Shown piece by piece: positions 1 to 10,795 of a stretch of DNA of 64,000 nucleotides (its first letter is position 1; every line of letters starts with the position of its first letter). Made by a program: the position numbers and the translations under genes. The notes below the pieces were generated by a model. The model was given only the letters and a program-made list of their open reading frames with translations. It was not told the origin of the DNA and searched no databases. This DNA comes from Purpureocillium takamizusanense (lineage: Eukaryota > Ascomycota > Sordariomycetes > Hypocreales > Ophiocordycipitaceae). The DNA lies in NCBI RefSeq assembly GCF_022605165.1, contig NC_063071.1, positions 558,001 through 622,000 of the forward strand, written 5' to 3'.

Positions 1-110
1 GCCTTCCCGCCATCATGCAGCAGAAGTGACTTCTTCGCAAAAAGCCCGTATTCCTCGGTCAGGATCCAGCCCGCGAACGTGAACGCCGCTGCGTGGGCGG
101 TGAAAAGCAT
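1..110 (-). CDS. Possible 5' fragment of an unidentified gene leaving the left edge
   Basis: On the minus strand an ATG at 110 opens a frame that stays open to the window edge (36 codons). The same frame is open back to a stop at 228-230. The predicted peptide starts MLFTAHAAAFTFAGW and is followed by a charged stretch. The composition looks like protein, but I do not recognise a family and cannot exclude chance. If the open stretch upstream of the ATG is coding, this could be an internal exon rather than the gene start. Confidence 0.22.
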   Translation of the reverse strand, partial: MLFTAHAAAFTFAGWILTEEYGLFAKKSLLLHDGGK

Positions 111-772
111 TTGTTGCAACCGTGAATCAGAAACGCTGGATCTGATGGTGAAAACGCTCACTAGAGAATCGTTCTTTGGGCCCGTTAGATGGATCAAGGA
201 ACCAGGTGCATGAGCCGAATCACATTGCTACTGTTCATATGATCGAAAGTTACCATGGAGGTGAATCGCCCGCGCAGATGAACGTCCGGCGCAATATTCC
301 TCCCGCGGTTGCAACTCCCATTGGGCAATGGCACAGCTTGTCACCGTGGATGATCAGCGTTCAGCTGGTACTGGGCGCACCGGCACTCCTTTTCACGGTG
401 CAGGGCGGCGTTGACCGCGGCTGGTATGAGACTGAGCCCGATCAGTGGACATTAGGCGCCACGAAACGCAGTGGCGTCGGCTTCGCATCCCCACTGGATG
501 CTCATAAATTTGGCGCTCCAGGCAGAAAGCCTTATTCTTCCCGGATCGTCGTTGCCAATGCGACGGTTCTGACTGGTAATATGCAGCCATCAATGGCTGC
601 CGTCGAGTAGATGAATTGATGGCGCGTCGTCGTGTCTCCAGCTCGACCTCGCACACTATAAAAGCCCGTGGGAGACGATTTCGGTTCATGAAGCAAACTC
701 CAACGTTTCAGAGCAAGCACTTTTTTGCAATCTACAGTATACTGTACGTTGGATTCGTCGCCACACATAGCC
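111..772. other. Gene-free stretch upstream of the DUF899 gene
   Basis: This is presumed promoter and 5' leader of the gene starting at 773. A 144-codon open frame on the plus strand (176-610) shows no recognisable family or splice context and was not accepted. Confidence 0.4.
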
Positions 773-1609
773 ATGTCTGCTGCCGTTGAGACCCAGGACG
801 CACCCAAGGTCTGTCGTCGGTGACGTTGACAGCTTCGGCCTCAAATGTCAGTGTGGGGGTCACTAACATCGCCCCAGGTCGTGAGCCGGGAGGAATGGCT
901 CGAGGCTCGCCGGGCTCTGCTGGTCAAGGAGAAGGAACTGACCCGCGCCAATGATGCCCTCTCTGCCGAGCGCCGCTCCCTTCCCATGGTCGAGGTGACC
1001 AAGCCGTATTCGTTCAAGTCCACAACCAGGTCCGACCTCACGCTCGAGGATCTGTTCGATGGCAAGGACCAGCTCATAGTTTACCACTTCATGTTCGGCC
1101 CCGACAGCGACGACGAGGCGTGTCGCGGCTGTACGCACATGGGCGAGTCCCTCCCGGATGAGCGTCACTTGCAATTCAAGAACACCAACTTGGTGTCCGT
1201 GTCGCGCGCCAGTCCTGCCAAGCTGGAGCAGTACAAGGCCAGAGCCGGATGGACCTTTCCCTGGTATTCTAGCGAAGGCTCTGACTTTAACCGAGACTTT
1301 TGGGCGACGACGACGACGGACGACGAGGCGCGCGGCGACGACGGCGGCGGCGTGCTGCTCAACTTCCGGTCCAAGGAGGAGACGGAGGCGCTGGGCAAGT
1401 GGTGGTACGATGGAGAGGTGTCGGGATTCAGCGTGTTTTACCAGAAGGGAGGCAAGGTCTTCCACACGTACTCAACCTTTGCGCGAGGCGGCGACAAGAT
1501 GATGCCAACTCTCCACTTGCTTGACCTGACGCCACTGGGGAGACAGCTCGGTCTCTGGGGCCCAGCAGAGTTCAAGTTGAAGAACGAGTATGGCACGGAG
1601 GAAACGTGA
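773..1609 (+). CDS. DUF899 family thioredoxin-like protein
   Basis: Two exons, 773-808 and 878-1609, encode about 255 residues. Exon 1 encodes MSAAVETQDAPK. The 69-nt intron runs from GTCTGT to CCCCAG and joins in phase 0. The first ATG of the long open frame (845) lies inside this intron, so it is not the true start. The protein has the DUF899 pattern: an N-terminal helical segment with SREEWLEARRALL, a YHFMFGP strand, a CRGCTHMG motif where thioredoxins have their redox centre, WTFPWYS, and a C-terminal LDLTPLGRQ segment. DUF899 proteins adopt a thioredoxin fold and are often annotated as dithiol-disulfide isomerase-like, but the biochemical role is not established. There is no signal peptide, so it is probably cytosolic. 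Low-complexity Asp/Gly residues near 1309-1350 look like a tolerated surface-loop expansion. Confidence 0.85.
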
Positions 1610-2440
1610 TGCTGTGCGGTGTTGACTGTTGGCAAGATGGCGATTACGGTCTTGTTGGATTAGCTGCGTGGACTGGACGCTTGCCGTAGTCGGTGTGAGT
1701 AGGTGTAGCCCTGGAGCCGCCAGGATAATATTGGGGTTCAATTGATGAGGGGGTCGCCGTTGTGTCCGTCATTTCTCATGCGCAGAGCAATGCCAACACC
1801 CATGGCAGCCGCCTCGCCCATCTGTAAATCACACATCACATTTAACGTCAGGTGGCGGCATTGGGCAAGCCATACCATGCCGCCCCGACTCCTCAGCCTC
1901 AGTCTCACTTATGATTCGGATTCGTTATCACTGCACTTGCTCATGTTCTGTGGCGCTTGGCTGACTCAAAAATGATGAGCAGATTGACAACCAAAGAGAT
2001 GTGCTTCGGCTTGATAACCTACTATCTGACGCCTCATATGAAGCTCAAGAACTTGCTCCAAGCCCATCATGCTGCTCAACAGCTTCCGCTCATACATTGA
2101 TATGGTCGGGGAGCCGGTGAAAGGGTGTTAGCGAGAAATGGTCTAGACCGTATTCGGGAAAGTACCAGACCGGGTGAGGCTGGAGGGGTTTGACGTTGAC
2201 ACACAGAAGTTTCGTTGCAGAACCGGAGGATAAGGTGCTGGACCACCTGCAGGCCATTCAGACTCGCTTACACAGGCGAATAGCGAATTCAGTGAACGAG
2301 CCACGAGTACTGCGCGAGGGCTTGATATGAATAAAAGCAAAAGCAAGCATGAGCTAGTGCCTAACACCTAGACAACCGATGCATATAAGATAAAGGCAGT
2401 GCTTAAGTTCACACTGAGGTCCAGAGCCCCGGAGACCACC
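1610..2440. other. Intergenic stretch, nothing recognised
   Basis: This lies between the 3' ends of the DUF899 gene (+) and the tubby-like gene (-). The open frames are short and none carries a recognisable motif. Confidence 0.5.
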
Positions 2441-3169
2441 CTAAATATCCCTGTTCAATACCGCCACGCAAGTTGCCAGCGTGACAACAGCATCCAGCCG
2501 GCCCTCATCAAGTAACAGAACGCAACAGTTCTTGAACCAATTCTTGGCGACGAACTTGGCCACCGGCACGCGCTGCTTCTCATCGAGCCCCACCGTCTTG
2601 TACAGCACCCCGGACTTGCGGCCCATGGACATGTCCCACAGATACGGCACCGAGTCCTTGACGAACGTCTCCTGCTTCGCCCACACGCTCACGGGCCGCA
2701 GCTCGACATCGTGGGCGCAGTGCGTAGAGTCGGCTGGGAAGCGCACCGTCTAGGCGCCGTAGTGCTTGAGGATAGACATGTCGAGCTCAGCGACGACGGC
2801 TGCAGCGCCTTGGACGGAAGTTGTGGAAGCGGCGTGGAACTGCATGGTGGAGGAAAAGGTGCTTCGCGTGAGCGTAAAGGACAGGGCGGAGGAGGGGTCG
2901 GAGTTTTTCATGGCAGAGGCAGCGATATGCTCGATTTGGTTCTGCAGGGTGGTGGGGATGATAGGGCTTGTTGTGCTGCCGTGGGACCAGGGTGGTGATG
3001 ATGATGGTGGTGGGAGGGGGACGTGGGATGTTAGGTCGAGGACTTGGAGCTCGTCGGAGAAGTCTCCGCTTGAGGAGTTGATGAAGAGGACCTTGGTGGG
3101 TGTGAAGGAGGCGTGCTCATGCCCGTCAATGGCAAGCGTTTGCGTCTTTTCGGTCATTGTGGTGGACAT
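2441..3169 (-). pseudogene. Tubby/LURP-one-like protein with an in-frame TAG
   Basis: The ATG is at 3169. The frame runs 139 codons to a TAG at 2750-2752 and then, in the same frame, 102 more sense codons to a stop at 2441. Both halves look like one protein of the fungal tubby C-terminal-like/LURP-one fold. The first half has FTPTKVLFINSSS and later strands. The second half has VRFPADSTHCAHDVELRPVS, FVKDSVPYLWDM and GVLYKTVGLDEKQRVPVAKF, resembling the conserved last strands and hydrophobic helix. The stop falls between two adjacent strands where coding sequence is expected. Possible explanations are a nonsense mutation, a base error, translational readthrough, or a weak 66-nt intron (GTCC to CTAG, about 2815-2750) that would remove the stop but also a strand. 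The family function is unclear; some members bind membranes. Confidence 0.55.
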
Positions 3170-4002
3170 TGTTGTAAGTCAAGTGGTTGGCGTAGTGGGA
3201 ATGATGCTTGTGTAAGTAGATGCCTAGGTAGGGACAGGCATTCAATAAGTGGACTGTGTATGACGACGGCCGGGACAAGGAAATTGTTGTGAGATGGAGA
3301 AGGAAAGACGAAAGTTTCCCTGACAAAACCTCAGGGAATTTTCCCTCACTTTATACACAAGATGATTTCTCGCCGCGGATACTTGAGCTACACATGACAT
3401 TCGTCGTCTCTCGTGTTTGGCGCGTTCCGGAGTCCGTGCGGGTCGGATCTGGTCTGGTCTGGTCCCTCGCAGCATCATGCCCAATCCGGTAATAGCAACA
3501 CCCACAGCCGCACTACCTACCATGGATGCTTGTTAGCCTCTCGGCTGTCACCGTGCTGGGTGGTCCCAGCAAGTTCCCACCGGAGTGTGCCCCGCCCGTC
3601 ATCATCAAATACCCTCGGTGGATAGGAACTCGGCTTGCGGCTGCGCCTGGTATGGTACGTATGTAGCTCGGACACATGCCCGCTCGGCTGTAGCCGCCAT
3701 GTCCATGTCGTGCTGTCCGCGAGTTGGGATTTGATCGTGATGTGGTGGATCGCACGGTTGACGGGACTGACTGGTGGGCGGAGGAGGCGTAACTGGAACC
3801 AGAGATTGTGGAGAAACTAGAGGAATACACTGCTCGTACATGGGCTCATCGCGAAGTGCTTAGGGATCGTTGTGATGCAATCAAATAGAAATGGTCAGGC
3901 CGAGAGATGTTAGTCTTGAACCCCGAACACCTTTAGCTCTAAACCAAACCGTACTGCGCCGTAGTTCATAGAGTTCGCCACGCTTCTTCTTCGTCGTCGC
4001 AC
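3170..4002. other. Intergenic stretch, nothing recognised
   Basis: This is the promoter side of the tubby-like gene and the 3' side of the MFS permease. No motif-bearing open frame was seen. Confidence 0.45.
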
Positions 4003-5607
4003 TCAAAACACCTTGAGGAATTTCTTGTCGGTATAGAGCACCCTGGATATCAGGATAATAGCGGATCCAGCGAGGCACATGACGCCACCAAATATCTTGA
4101 CGTGCAACCAGCCATTGGCAGAAGCCTGAAGGATGGCGCCGCCGATGGGGGCCATGGTGAGCGCGGGGATTGATATGGCCAGAAAAACCACACCCAGCCG
4201 GTAGCCAACCTCGGATGGGGGCGACACAGAAACGGGCAGGGCACCGGAAAGTCCTATGAAGGCTCCGGACGCGAAGCCGAACATGATGGCGAAGCCGATG
4301 GCGACGGACGGGCGCGTGGCGGGGATCCAGACTGCAAACTCGGTGATCCCGGAAAGAGTACATGCGATGACGAACATGTTCCATCTTCCAATGATGTCGG
4401 CGCCATAACCAGAGGCCAGGCGCCCAAAGAGACTGGGCAAGTTTTTGTCAGCGTTTGAGTCCACGGCAGGTCTATATTACGAGTTTTTTTTTGTTTTACC
4501 TTGCGGAGTTGAAGATGGCCACCAGGTATTGGGCCATCTCCTCCGAAAGATGCGCCTCCTTGAAGCCCTGTGAAGCTAGATAGTCGATGGGAATGAATAT
4601 ACCATAGGTCAGGACAAAGATGCCCAGCAACAACATGACAAAGGGAAACTCTTTGAACGGTGCAGCGAAGCGGCCACTTGGCATCTTCTTCGGAACAGGC
4701 TTTACCCTCGGGCGGACAGTGAGAATGGCGACGATCTGGAGGCCGAGGACGAGAAAGGCCCCGGTTCTCATGGCCCATGGGTACCCAACGCTCGGGATCA
4801 TGCGACTGATCATGATGGGAAAGATGACGCCACCGACGGATGAGCCTGTCACCATGATGCCCATGGCTGCTCCGCGCTTTTTGACAAACCAGGTTGAGAC
4901 ACAGGCGAGGGCTTTTACCAGACAGTACTCTAGTTAGTGTGGGACGAACACATTCCAAGAATCAAGATGGACGAAGACTTGCCTGGCGAGTATAGGCATG
5001 CAACGCCAATGGCACTGCACACTCCCTGGGACAAGAGGAACTGATAGTACGTTGTCGCCAGGGACGCCATCATCAGCCCGAATACGTGGAAAACGGTCCC
5101 GCCAATGATGAGTGGCCTCGGTCCGTAATTGTCGAATATGATGCCGACGACAGGCCCCAGCGCAAAGAGGAAGAATATCTGGAGCGAGGGGATCCAGGCA
5201 ATCGTGCTGGCGGAATACTCCTTTAGAGGTCCCACTTCGTAGTACTGCTGGAAGCTGCCAACGCCTGAAGTAGAGCATCTTTGTTTAGTTTCGTCGTGGC
5301 GCTACATGACGCTCACGTAGTAAGGTCCATTAAGGGGAGAAGGGGGATAATGGGGAGAGATTGGAGAATGCGTACTGTTGATCCAGCCTGGGCTGGAGAA
5401 GGAGCAGCACCATGCGCCTAAGACGACGAGCCAGGCCGCGCCACCCCCATCAGGAGGGCCAGCGTCCTCTGGCTTCGCCACATCGGCCGTGTTCCTGTTG
5501 TCTTGAGGGATATGTTGTCGGGCGTCTTTGTTATCCCGTTTGGTGTCGTCGCTGAGGTCAGATTCGGCCCGTGCAGCCTTCTCAACGTCGAGATGCGGCT
5601 GTTGCAT
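4003..5607 (-). CDS. MFS permease, monocarboxylate transporter type (Mch-like)
   Basis: Four exons, 5607-5376, 5264-4983, 4911-4500 and 4432-4003, encode about 451 residues. The frame continues upstream of 5607 only through non-ATG codons, so MQQPHLDVEKAAR is taken as the start. A charged cytosolic N-terminus ends in the family signature PDGGGAAWLVVLGAW, followed by about 12 hydrophobic segments, SPALACVSTWFVKKRG in the loop after helix 4, and SLFGRLASGYGAD. This matches the fungal monocarboxylate/riboflavin permease branch of the major facilitator superfamily; the substrate cannot be read from sequence. Intron 2 (4982-4912) begins with GC in a perfect CAG|GCAAGT context, a GC-AG intron. It is divergent from a Zn2Cys6 regulator across 543 nt, suggesting coordinated control. 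Confidence 0.88.
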
Positions 5608-6150
5608 TGTATTATCGGCGCTGCGCAAGCTAGCAATGGTTGAGGACTTGCAAGAAACAAGTCTATGGAAGTGTTTGGGCAGTAATCAACTGGCTCTGGG
5701 AACTGGAGGGTTACAATGCCTCAATTACAGGAACAGCGAGCAGCTACATATAGCAGCCACCCAAACCGACTGCAGCACGTACTTCGTAAAGCCGCGGCCA
5801 TCCCCCCTTATCTATGCATCATTCAGCCATGTCCGCCCGCTTGCTAATCCAGCATGCGCCCCTGCGGCCAAAGGCAGCGGATGTTGTCTCCTCGAGAGAG
5901 TCCAAGACGTGAACGAGCGGACGATGGGCGGGGCATGCGGAGGATCAACCAACATGTGATTGGTCTTTTGCAGCGGACGGGCTGACGGGGGTGTTTGCTA
6001 AAGTGCGGTGATGACTGATGTTGCTCCGCGCCCGAGATGCGGGAATGCAGTCCATTGCTCCATCTCTCTTATACTGGCCGACTCCATGTCAATCTACCAT
6101 CCGACCCTCGTCCGCTCGCTGCGGAGACCTCTCTGCCGTCTCTGCATAAG
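5608..6150. promoter_or_regulatory. Shared divergent promoter of MFS permease and Zn2Cys6 regulator
   Basis: This is the 543-nt space between two divergent starts. It includes an everted CCG-CGG pair (CCGCGG, 5792-5797), the half-site type read by Zn2Cys6 dimers. A single such site is easily chance, and no binding is shown. Confidence 0.35.
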
Positions 6151-8888
6151 ATGAGTCTTCCCGGTTCATCTCCGGTTTTCCTCCGTCCTCACCCTGGCCG
6201 TCGGCGCGATAAGCCGCAGCTGTCGTGCAACTCGTGCCGCCTACGAAAGTACGTTCTCAGGTGTTTCTCATCTGGCAGCTCCAAGATACACACCTCCCCT
6301 CCACTATGAGTTCAAACCTACTGTGGGAATCATGTAGATGGTGCTGACGCGGACACGTGTAGGCGAAAGTGTGACCGCCAAAAGCCTTGTTCTCAGTGCA
6401 TTGTGAGTTCGCATGTCCGCGTCTGCATAAAGTCTTTTACAGTCCCCCGTCCCAACACGGGGGAGCAATAGGAAAGTTGTGATGCTCACCACCTGATGCA
6501 ATGTCGACTAGAAACACCGCCGCGAGTCGACGTGCACGTACGCTGACTCGCCGGTGCCGTCCTCCTCGCCCAAGGACCTACACGTTGTCTCTCCCTCTAG
6601 TACATGTACCGAGCGCCTTGTCGAGGATACTGGCGCATCTACCAGCGGGCCGGGCGGTCTTTCAACGCCGGGCAGCACGCATGCGACCCCCCGTTTCGTT
6701 GCATCGCCAGACGCGCCAGACCTAAAACTGACCGCGTCCGGGACCGGCTTCAAGGACTCAACCCACTGGACCTCTGTTCTGAGCGACGTGACGAACGGAA
6801 AGAGACGAGATGACGCAGTCGGCGCAACCCAACCCGAGGCCGCATTCGACGACCGTGTACCTTCTCCGCCGGAGCAGAATATCCTCCTCTTTGAGGGGTG
6901 TAAGCACGCCACTGACCAGGAGCTCCTCGCCTCGATGCCACCCAAGAGAGAAGCCGACAGCTTGGTCGCATACTACTTCCGAGCTCAGGAATACCGGTGT
7001 AGGTGATCACACCACGCTGCATGCGAAACCCTTGGCCGGTTCATGATGATGCTGAACATGAATGTTACCTCACTAGCTGTCATACATCCAAGCGAGTTCT
7101 TGAAGAGGGTAACAAGGCTCCTAGCACATACCACAGGGGGACCTGATGGCTGACCGTTGCCCTTTAATCAAGTACAATGCGTTTTGGACGAGTCCTGGCT
7201 CTGAATCCATCACATGGCTCGGTCTGTTGTACAGCATATTCTGCCTCACCAGTCAAATGCAGTGCCAGGAGAGCGTGCGCTGCAAGGCCCAGAACCGCGC
7301 GTCGCCCGCCGGGTCATTTCTACCTTCGCATCGAATTCTGGACTACCGAGAAAAGGTTGTACAATGCCTTGTCCGAGGCCAATTTGCCAAGGGGGGGCCT
7401 GACATCTTGGAGACGCTCGTTCACTACGTTGTGATCGAAAACTATCTCAACAAGGATTCCAACATTGGGGTCTGGCTCTTGATGGGCAACATTGTACAGA
7501 TAGGTACGTGCTCATACTCGCCTGTTTCCGTCCGTCTTTGGCAGTAGTTTCTTCATTCATCTGGCGCCTGGAGACATGACTTTCACGATGTATTGAAACC
7601 TTTTCCGGATGAGGGTTGACTGACAAGAGCCTGGAAAGCTATCCGCATGGGCTACCATCGAGACCCCCAGCACTTCAAGTCCCTGTCCCCCTTTCACGGC
7701 GAGATGAGGCGCCGGCTCTGGGCCACCATATACTCGCTCGACGTAGGCTTCGCAACCCAGATGGGCCTTCCGGGCAGTATCAAGCATGCGCTGTGCAACA
7801 CGATGCCGCCTCGCAACCTACAGGACCGCGACTTTGACGCCGGCTCGGCCGAGCTGCCGCCCGCGAGACCGCTTGATGAACTTACTTCTAGCACCGTGAT
7901 CATCGCCAAGATCCACGTGGCCACTACCATCGGCGACGTGTCGGACATGGTCTGCAGCCCTCTGCCGCTGGCGTATGGGGATTTGGTGGCGGCGAATACA
8001 AGGCTGGATGAGATGTATGCGGCCCTGCCCGGCCCGTGCAAGCCCCTCCTCGCCCTGTCCGAGTCTCTGCTTGACCCCCCATCAGTCGTGTATCAGGTCA
8101 GTACCATCACTCTTCATGTTCCCTCGCAAAAAATTTGTTGCTTTTATCGTTTAACCAATGCATCCGTCCCGTCCGTTTGCCAACAGCGCATCAACTTTTG
8201 CATGCACTACCAACGAGCCCGCATCCTCGTCAACTGGAAGTTCCTCAGCACCGCCAAGGACGTGACGCGGAGCAGCAACCCCTGCTGGGGTATCGTCATG
8301 GAAGCGGCCACGGAGATCTTGCGGCTGCAGCAGCATCTCATGGCTGATGACGATGACTCCGGCGTGCTGGACGTGCTGCCCCCCACCGGGGTGGTCGATT
8401 CGTGCTTCATGAACAACGGGTACTTTCTAGCCGCCAGCGTCGCGTGCTTCCTGCTGCGACATCGCAAGGATCAAATGTCCTCCCACGAGCTCTGTGAGGT
8501 GCGGGGCCTGCTGGAAAGGAGCCTATCTATATGGAGTCGCGCGGACAACGTGTCTCGAGAGGCGGACAGGGTGGTCGTGGCTTTGCGGATCGTGCTGGAT
8601 AAGCCTGAGGAGCATGGTACTCGTACCGCGATGGAGACGGCGGGGGCGCAAGCTCAAGCAGGTGGAGGTGAGAGAGAGCCCCCTACATATAAGGGCTGGA
8701 ACCAGTCTGATCGAGGCCGTTGCGTTTTGGATTCCCTGGGAAGAGGCCAAGCGACGGCTTCCAGTTTCGCGTCCTTTTTCGAGGACCTACCGTTGATGAT
8801 GGCGACGGATGTTGATGCGTCGTCTTTCCCTGCGCTGCCAGCAATACCCATGATGGACTACTGGCCGCATGTGGATAGGGGCATATAG
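6151..8888 (+). CDS. Zn(II)2Cys6 transcription factor with fungal middle homology region
   Basis: Seven exons, 6151-6248, 6363-6402, 6512-6998, 7077-7108, 7173-7503, 7639-8096 and 8187-8888, encode about 715 residues. The binuclear zinc cluster is split over the first three exons and is complete only after splicing: Cys26, 29, 36, 42, 45 and 54 (CX2CX6CX5CX2CX8C), with the basic run RLRKRKCDRQK between. A Ser/Pro-rich linker leads to the Fungal_trans region, with PSEFLKRYNAFW near the start and IAIRMGYHRDP and MRRRLWATIYSLD in its conserved core. The intron at 8097-8186 is 90 nt and free of stops, so an unspliced reading stays open. It was called as an intron because splicing gives VYQRINFCMHYQRAR, which fits the family. 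It probably controls the divergent MFS permease. Confidence 0.9.
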
Positions 8889-9121
8889 GTCTCTCAGCGT
8901 TGACGGTATCCGTCGTACTCGTTTCGACCAGGACAGCTCTAGGACATCTCGCATGATTTATTTACATCCTTGCCAGAATCCCTTTTGTGCAGCTCACGTA
9001 GAATCTCACGTATTGGCGTAGACTGTTTGTCTTTTATGGCAAAGCCGTAAAAATATGGCCCCTGGGACCGAGATATATATAAACCAATGATTTGAATGCT
9101 GGTGCACTATTGGCAACCTGC

Positions 9122-10795
9122 TCAATCCACTCTGTCCTTGCTCGACCGCCTACCTCGTTCCAGTTCAGGGGTTCGCGACCCCCGCGTCGGCTGTTTATTA
9201 GTTAGATCAACAACAGACGTGTCGAAGCGGACATAAAACGTCTTTCCCCGCCAGTTCACCGTGGTGCCAAGAACCACCGCCCACGTCCAGATCGGCAACG
9301 CCAAGAACTCTCTCCCGATCCAAGCCAAGACCCATTCGCCGAAGGAACGCCTGGGCATCCCCCCCGCCCCATGGGAAGTTCCCCGGGCCCAGTACGGCGT
9401 GTCCTCGTCGACGGCGACCGTCTGCCCCGAGTGGATGAGACGGAACGCAAACCAGTCGACAGTCATCCAGGCGAGAACGGCCACGACCCATATCGACGCC
9501 ATGGCGCCCCAGGTGCGAGGGATGCCGGTCTTATCGTGGACCCAAGGCAGCGTGGTGAGAGCAAAAGCCAAGTAGGCGCAGCAAACGAGGGATTCGACGC
9601 CAGGCTCCACCAGCGTCGCGGCAAGGACGGTGAACTTGCGCGCACGTAGCCAGCGCACGCGACGGGCGACATACCCCGTAATAGACATGCCCGCTTGCGG
9701 CTGAAGAGCCAGGTCGCCCCACACGAGGCCGTGGTTCCAGTGTCCAGGGATGTTGGAGCGCCAAAGCAGGTCGCCTATCAGATGGTCTTCGCATATGTTG
9801 TACGAGAAGTGGTCGACGCCCGTGGGTTTGTTCTCGCCCTTTTTTAGGATGGGGTTTTGCGACTCGGTGGTCGCTTGGTCGAGGTGGGACTTTCGGAACA
9901 TGTTGCTCTTTCCTACAATACATGGCGCGATCCCGACAGAGTTGATGGCCCCGTAGAACTTGATGTGGGTTGTGGCCATGAACATCTCGTCTAGCCTGCC
10001 GCCCCCGTTGCGAGAGATGCGCGTGAGCAGATCGTCCGCCGACCGGGCCATCAACTCTGGGCTGGAGGGCCTCTCGGAGGTGGATGACAGCAGCGCCTGG
10101 CGCGAGGCGGACGTCGGCTCCGTGTAGTCGATGGTGTCGACGACAAGGGGCATCTGGTGGACGAACTTGTACGGCGTCGTGCGCGCCTTGTCACTTGCAA
10201 AGCCCATCAACTTGTCCACCATGCGGCCCAGCGCCCCGCTGGCCACCCAGACATTACAGTCCATAACCCATATGATATCGCCCTTGGCTTCCCGATACGC
10301 TCGGCTCATGTTACGAATCTTGGGATTCGGACCGAGCTTGGAATGCGCATTCGGCCCATGAAGGGCGGGGTCTCTGCTCTCGACGAGTATTTTGGCGTCG
10401 AAGGCGGGGAAGTCATCGAGCACCTGTTGAAGGACAGGGTAGGCGGGATCGGATTCGTCGTCGACACAGAGGCGGACAGAGATTTTATCGCGGGGATAAT
10501 CTTGTCGAAAGCTAGAGGCGATGCAGTCGTAGAGCTTGGGTTCGAGGCCCTTGACCGGGCGAATGATTGTCACGAAGGGGGCATCGTGTCCGAGCTTTGA
10601 CGATATGGAGGGTGGCGGTCGACGGGACACATATCGAAAGCTGCGGCATTGTCGGTCAGCGTCACAACGGTCAGGAGACGCCTCGCTCGCGGGGGGTTGC
10701 TCTCACCAGGCACTAAGGCCGATGAACTGAACCAGGAATACGATGGCTACCCAAACCAGACAAGTGGTGGCGACGATGTTGACGATGCCCGACAT
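9122..10795 (-). CDS. GCS1: Ceramide glucosyltransferase (glucosylceramide synthase, GT21)
   Basis: Two exons, 10795-10707 and 10640-9122, encode about 535 residues. It transfers glucose from UDP-glucose to ceramide at the Golgi/ER membrane, giving fungal glucosylceramide. Exon 1 supplies an N-terminal membrane anchor (VWVAIVFLVQFIGL). The catalytic domain has FVTIIRPVKGLEP, then D1 in CVDDESD (about residue 90), D2 in VMDCNVWV (about 157), D3 in CEDHLIGDLLWR, and the (Q/R)XXRW box as RRVRWLRARK. C-terminal hydrophobic helices follow. These are the four hallmarks of processive-type GT21 enzymes. The long open frame starts with a GTG at 10630, but the splice to the anchor exon (intron 10706-10641, 66 nt) gives a proper ATG start. 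It is convergent with the regulator gene, 233 nt apart. Confidence 0.93.

Noticed and set aside
176..610. 144-codon plus-strand frame near the left edge
   Set aside because: No family, no splice support and ordinary chance length for this base composition.
2750..2815. 66-nt GT-AG intron that would remove the in-frame stop of the tubby-like gene
   Set aside because: The donor GTCCAA is poor, no good branch site is present, and it would delete a strand that fits the fold; kept only as an alternative.
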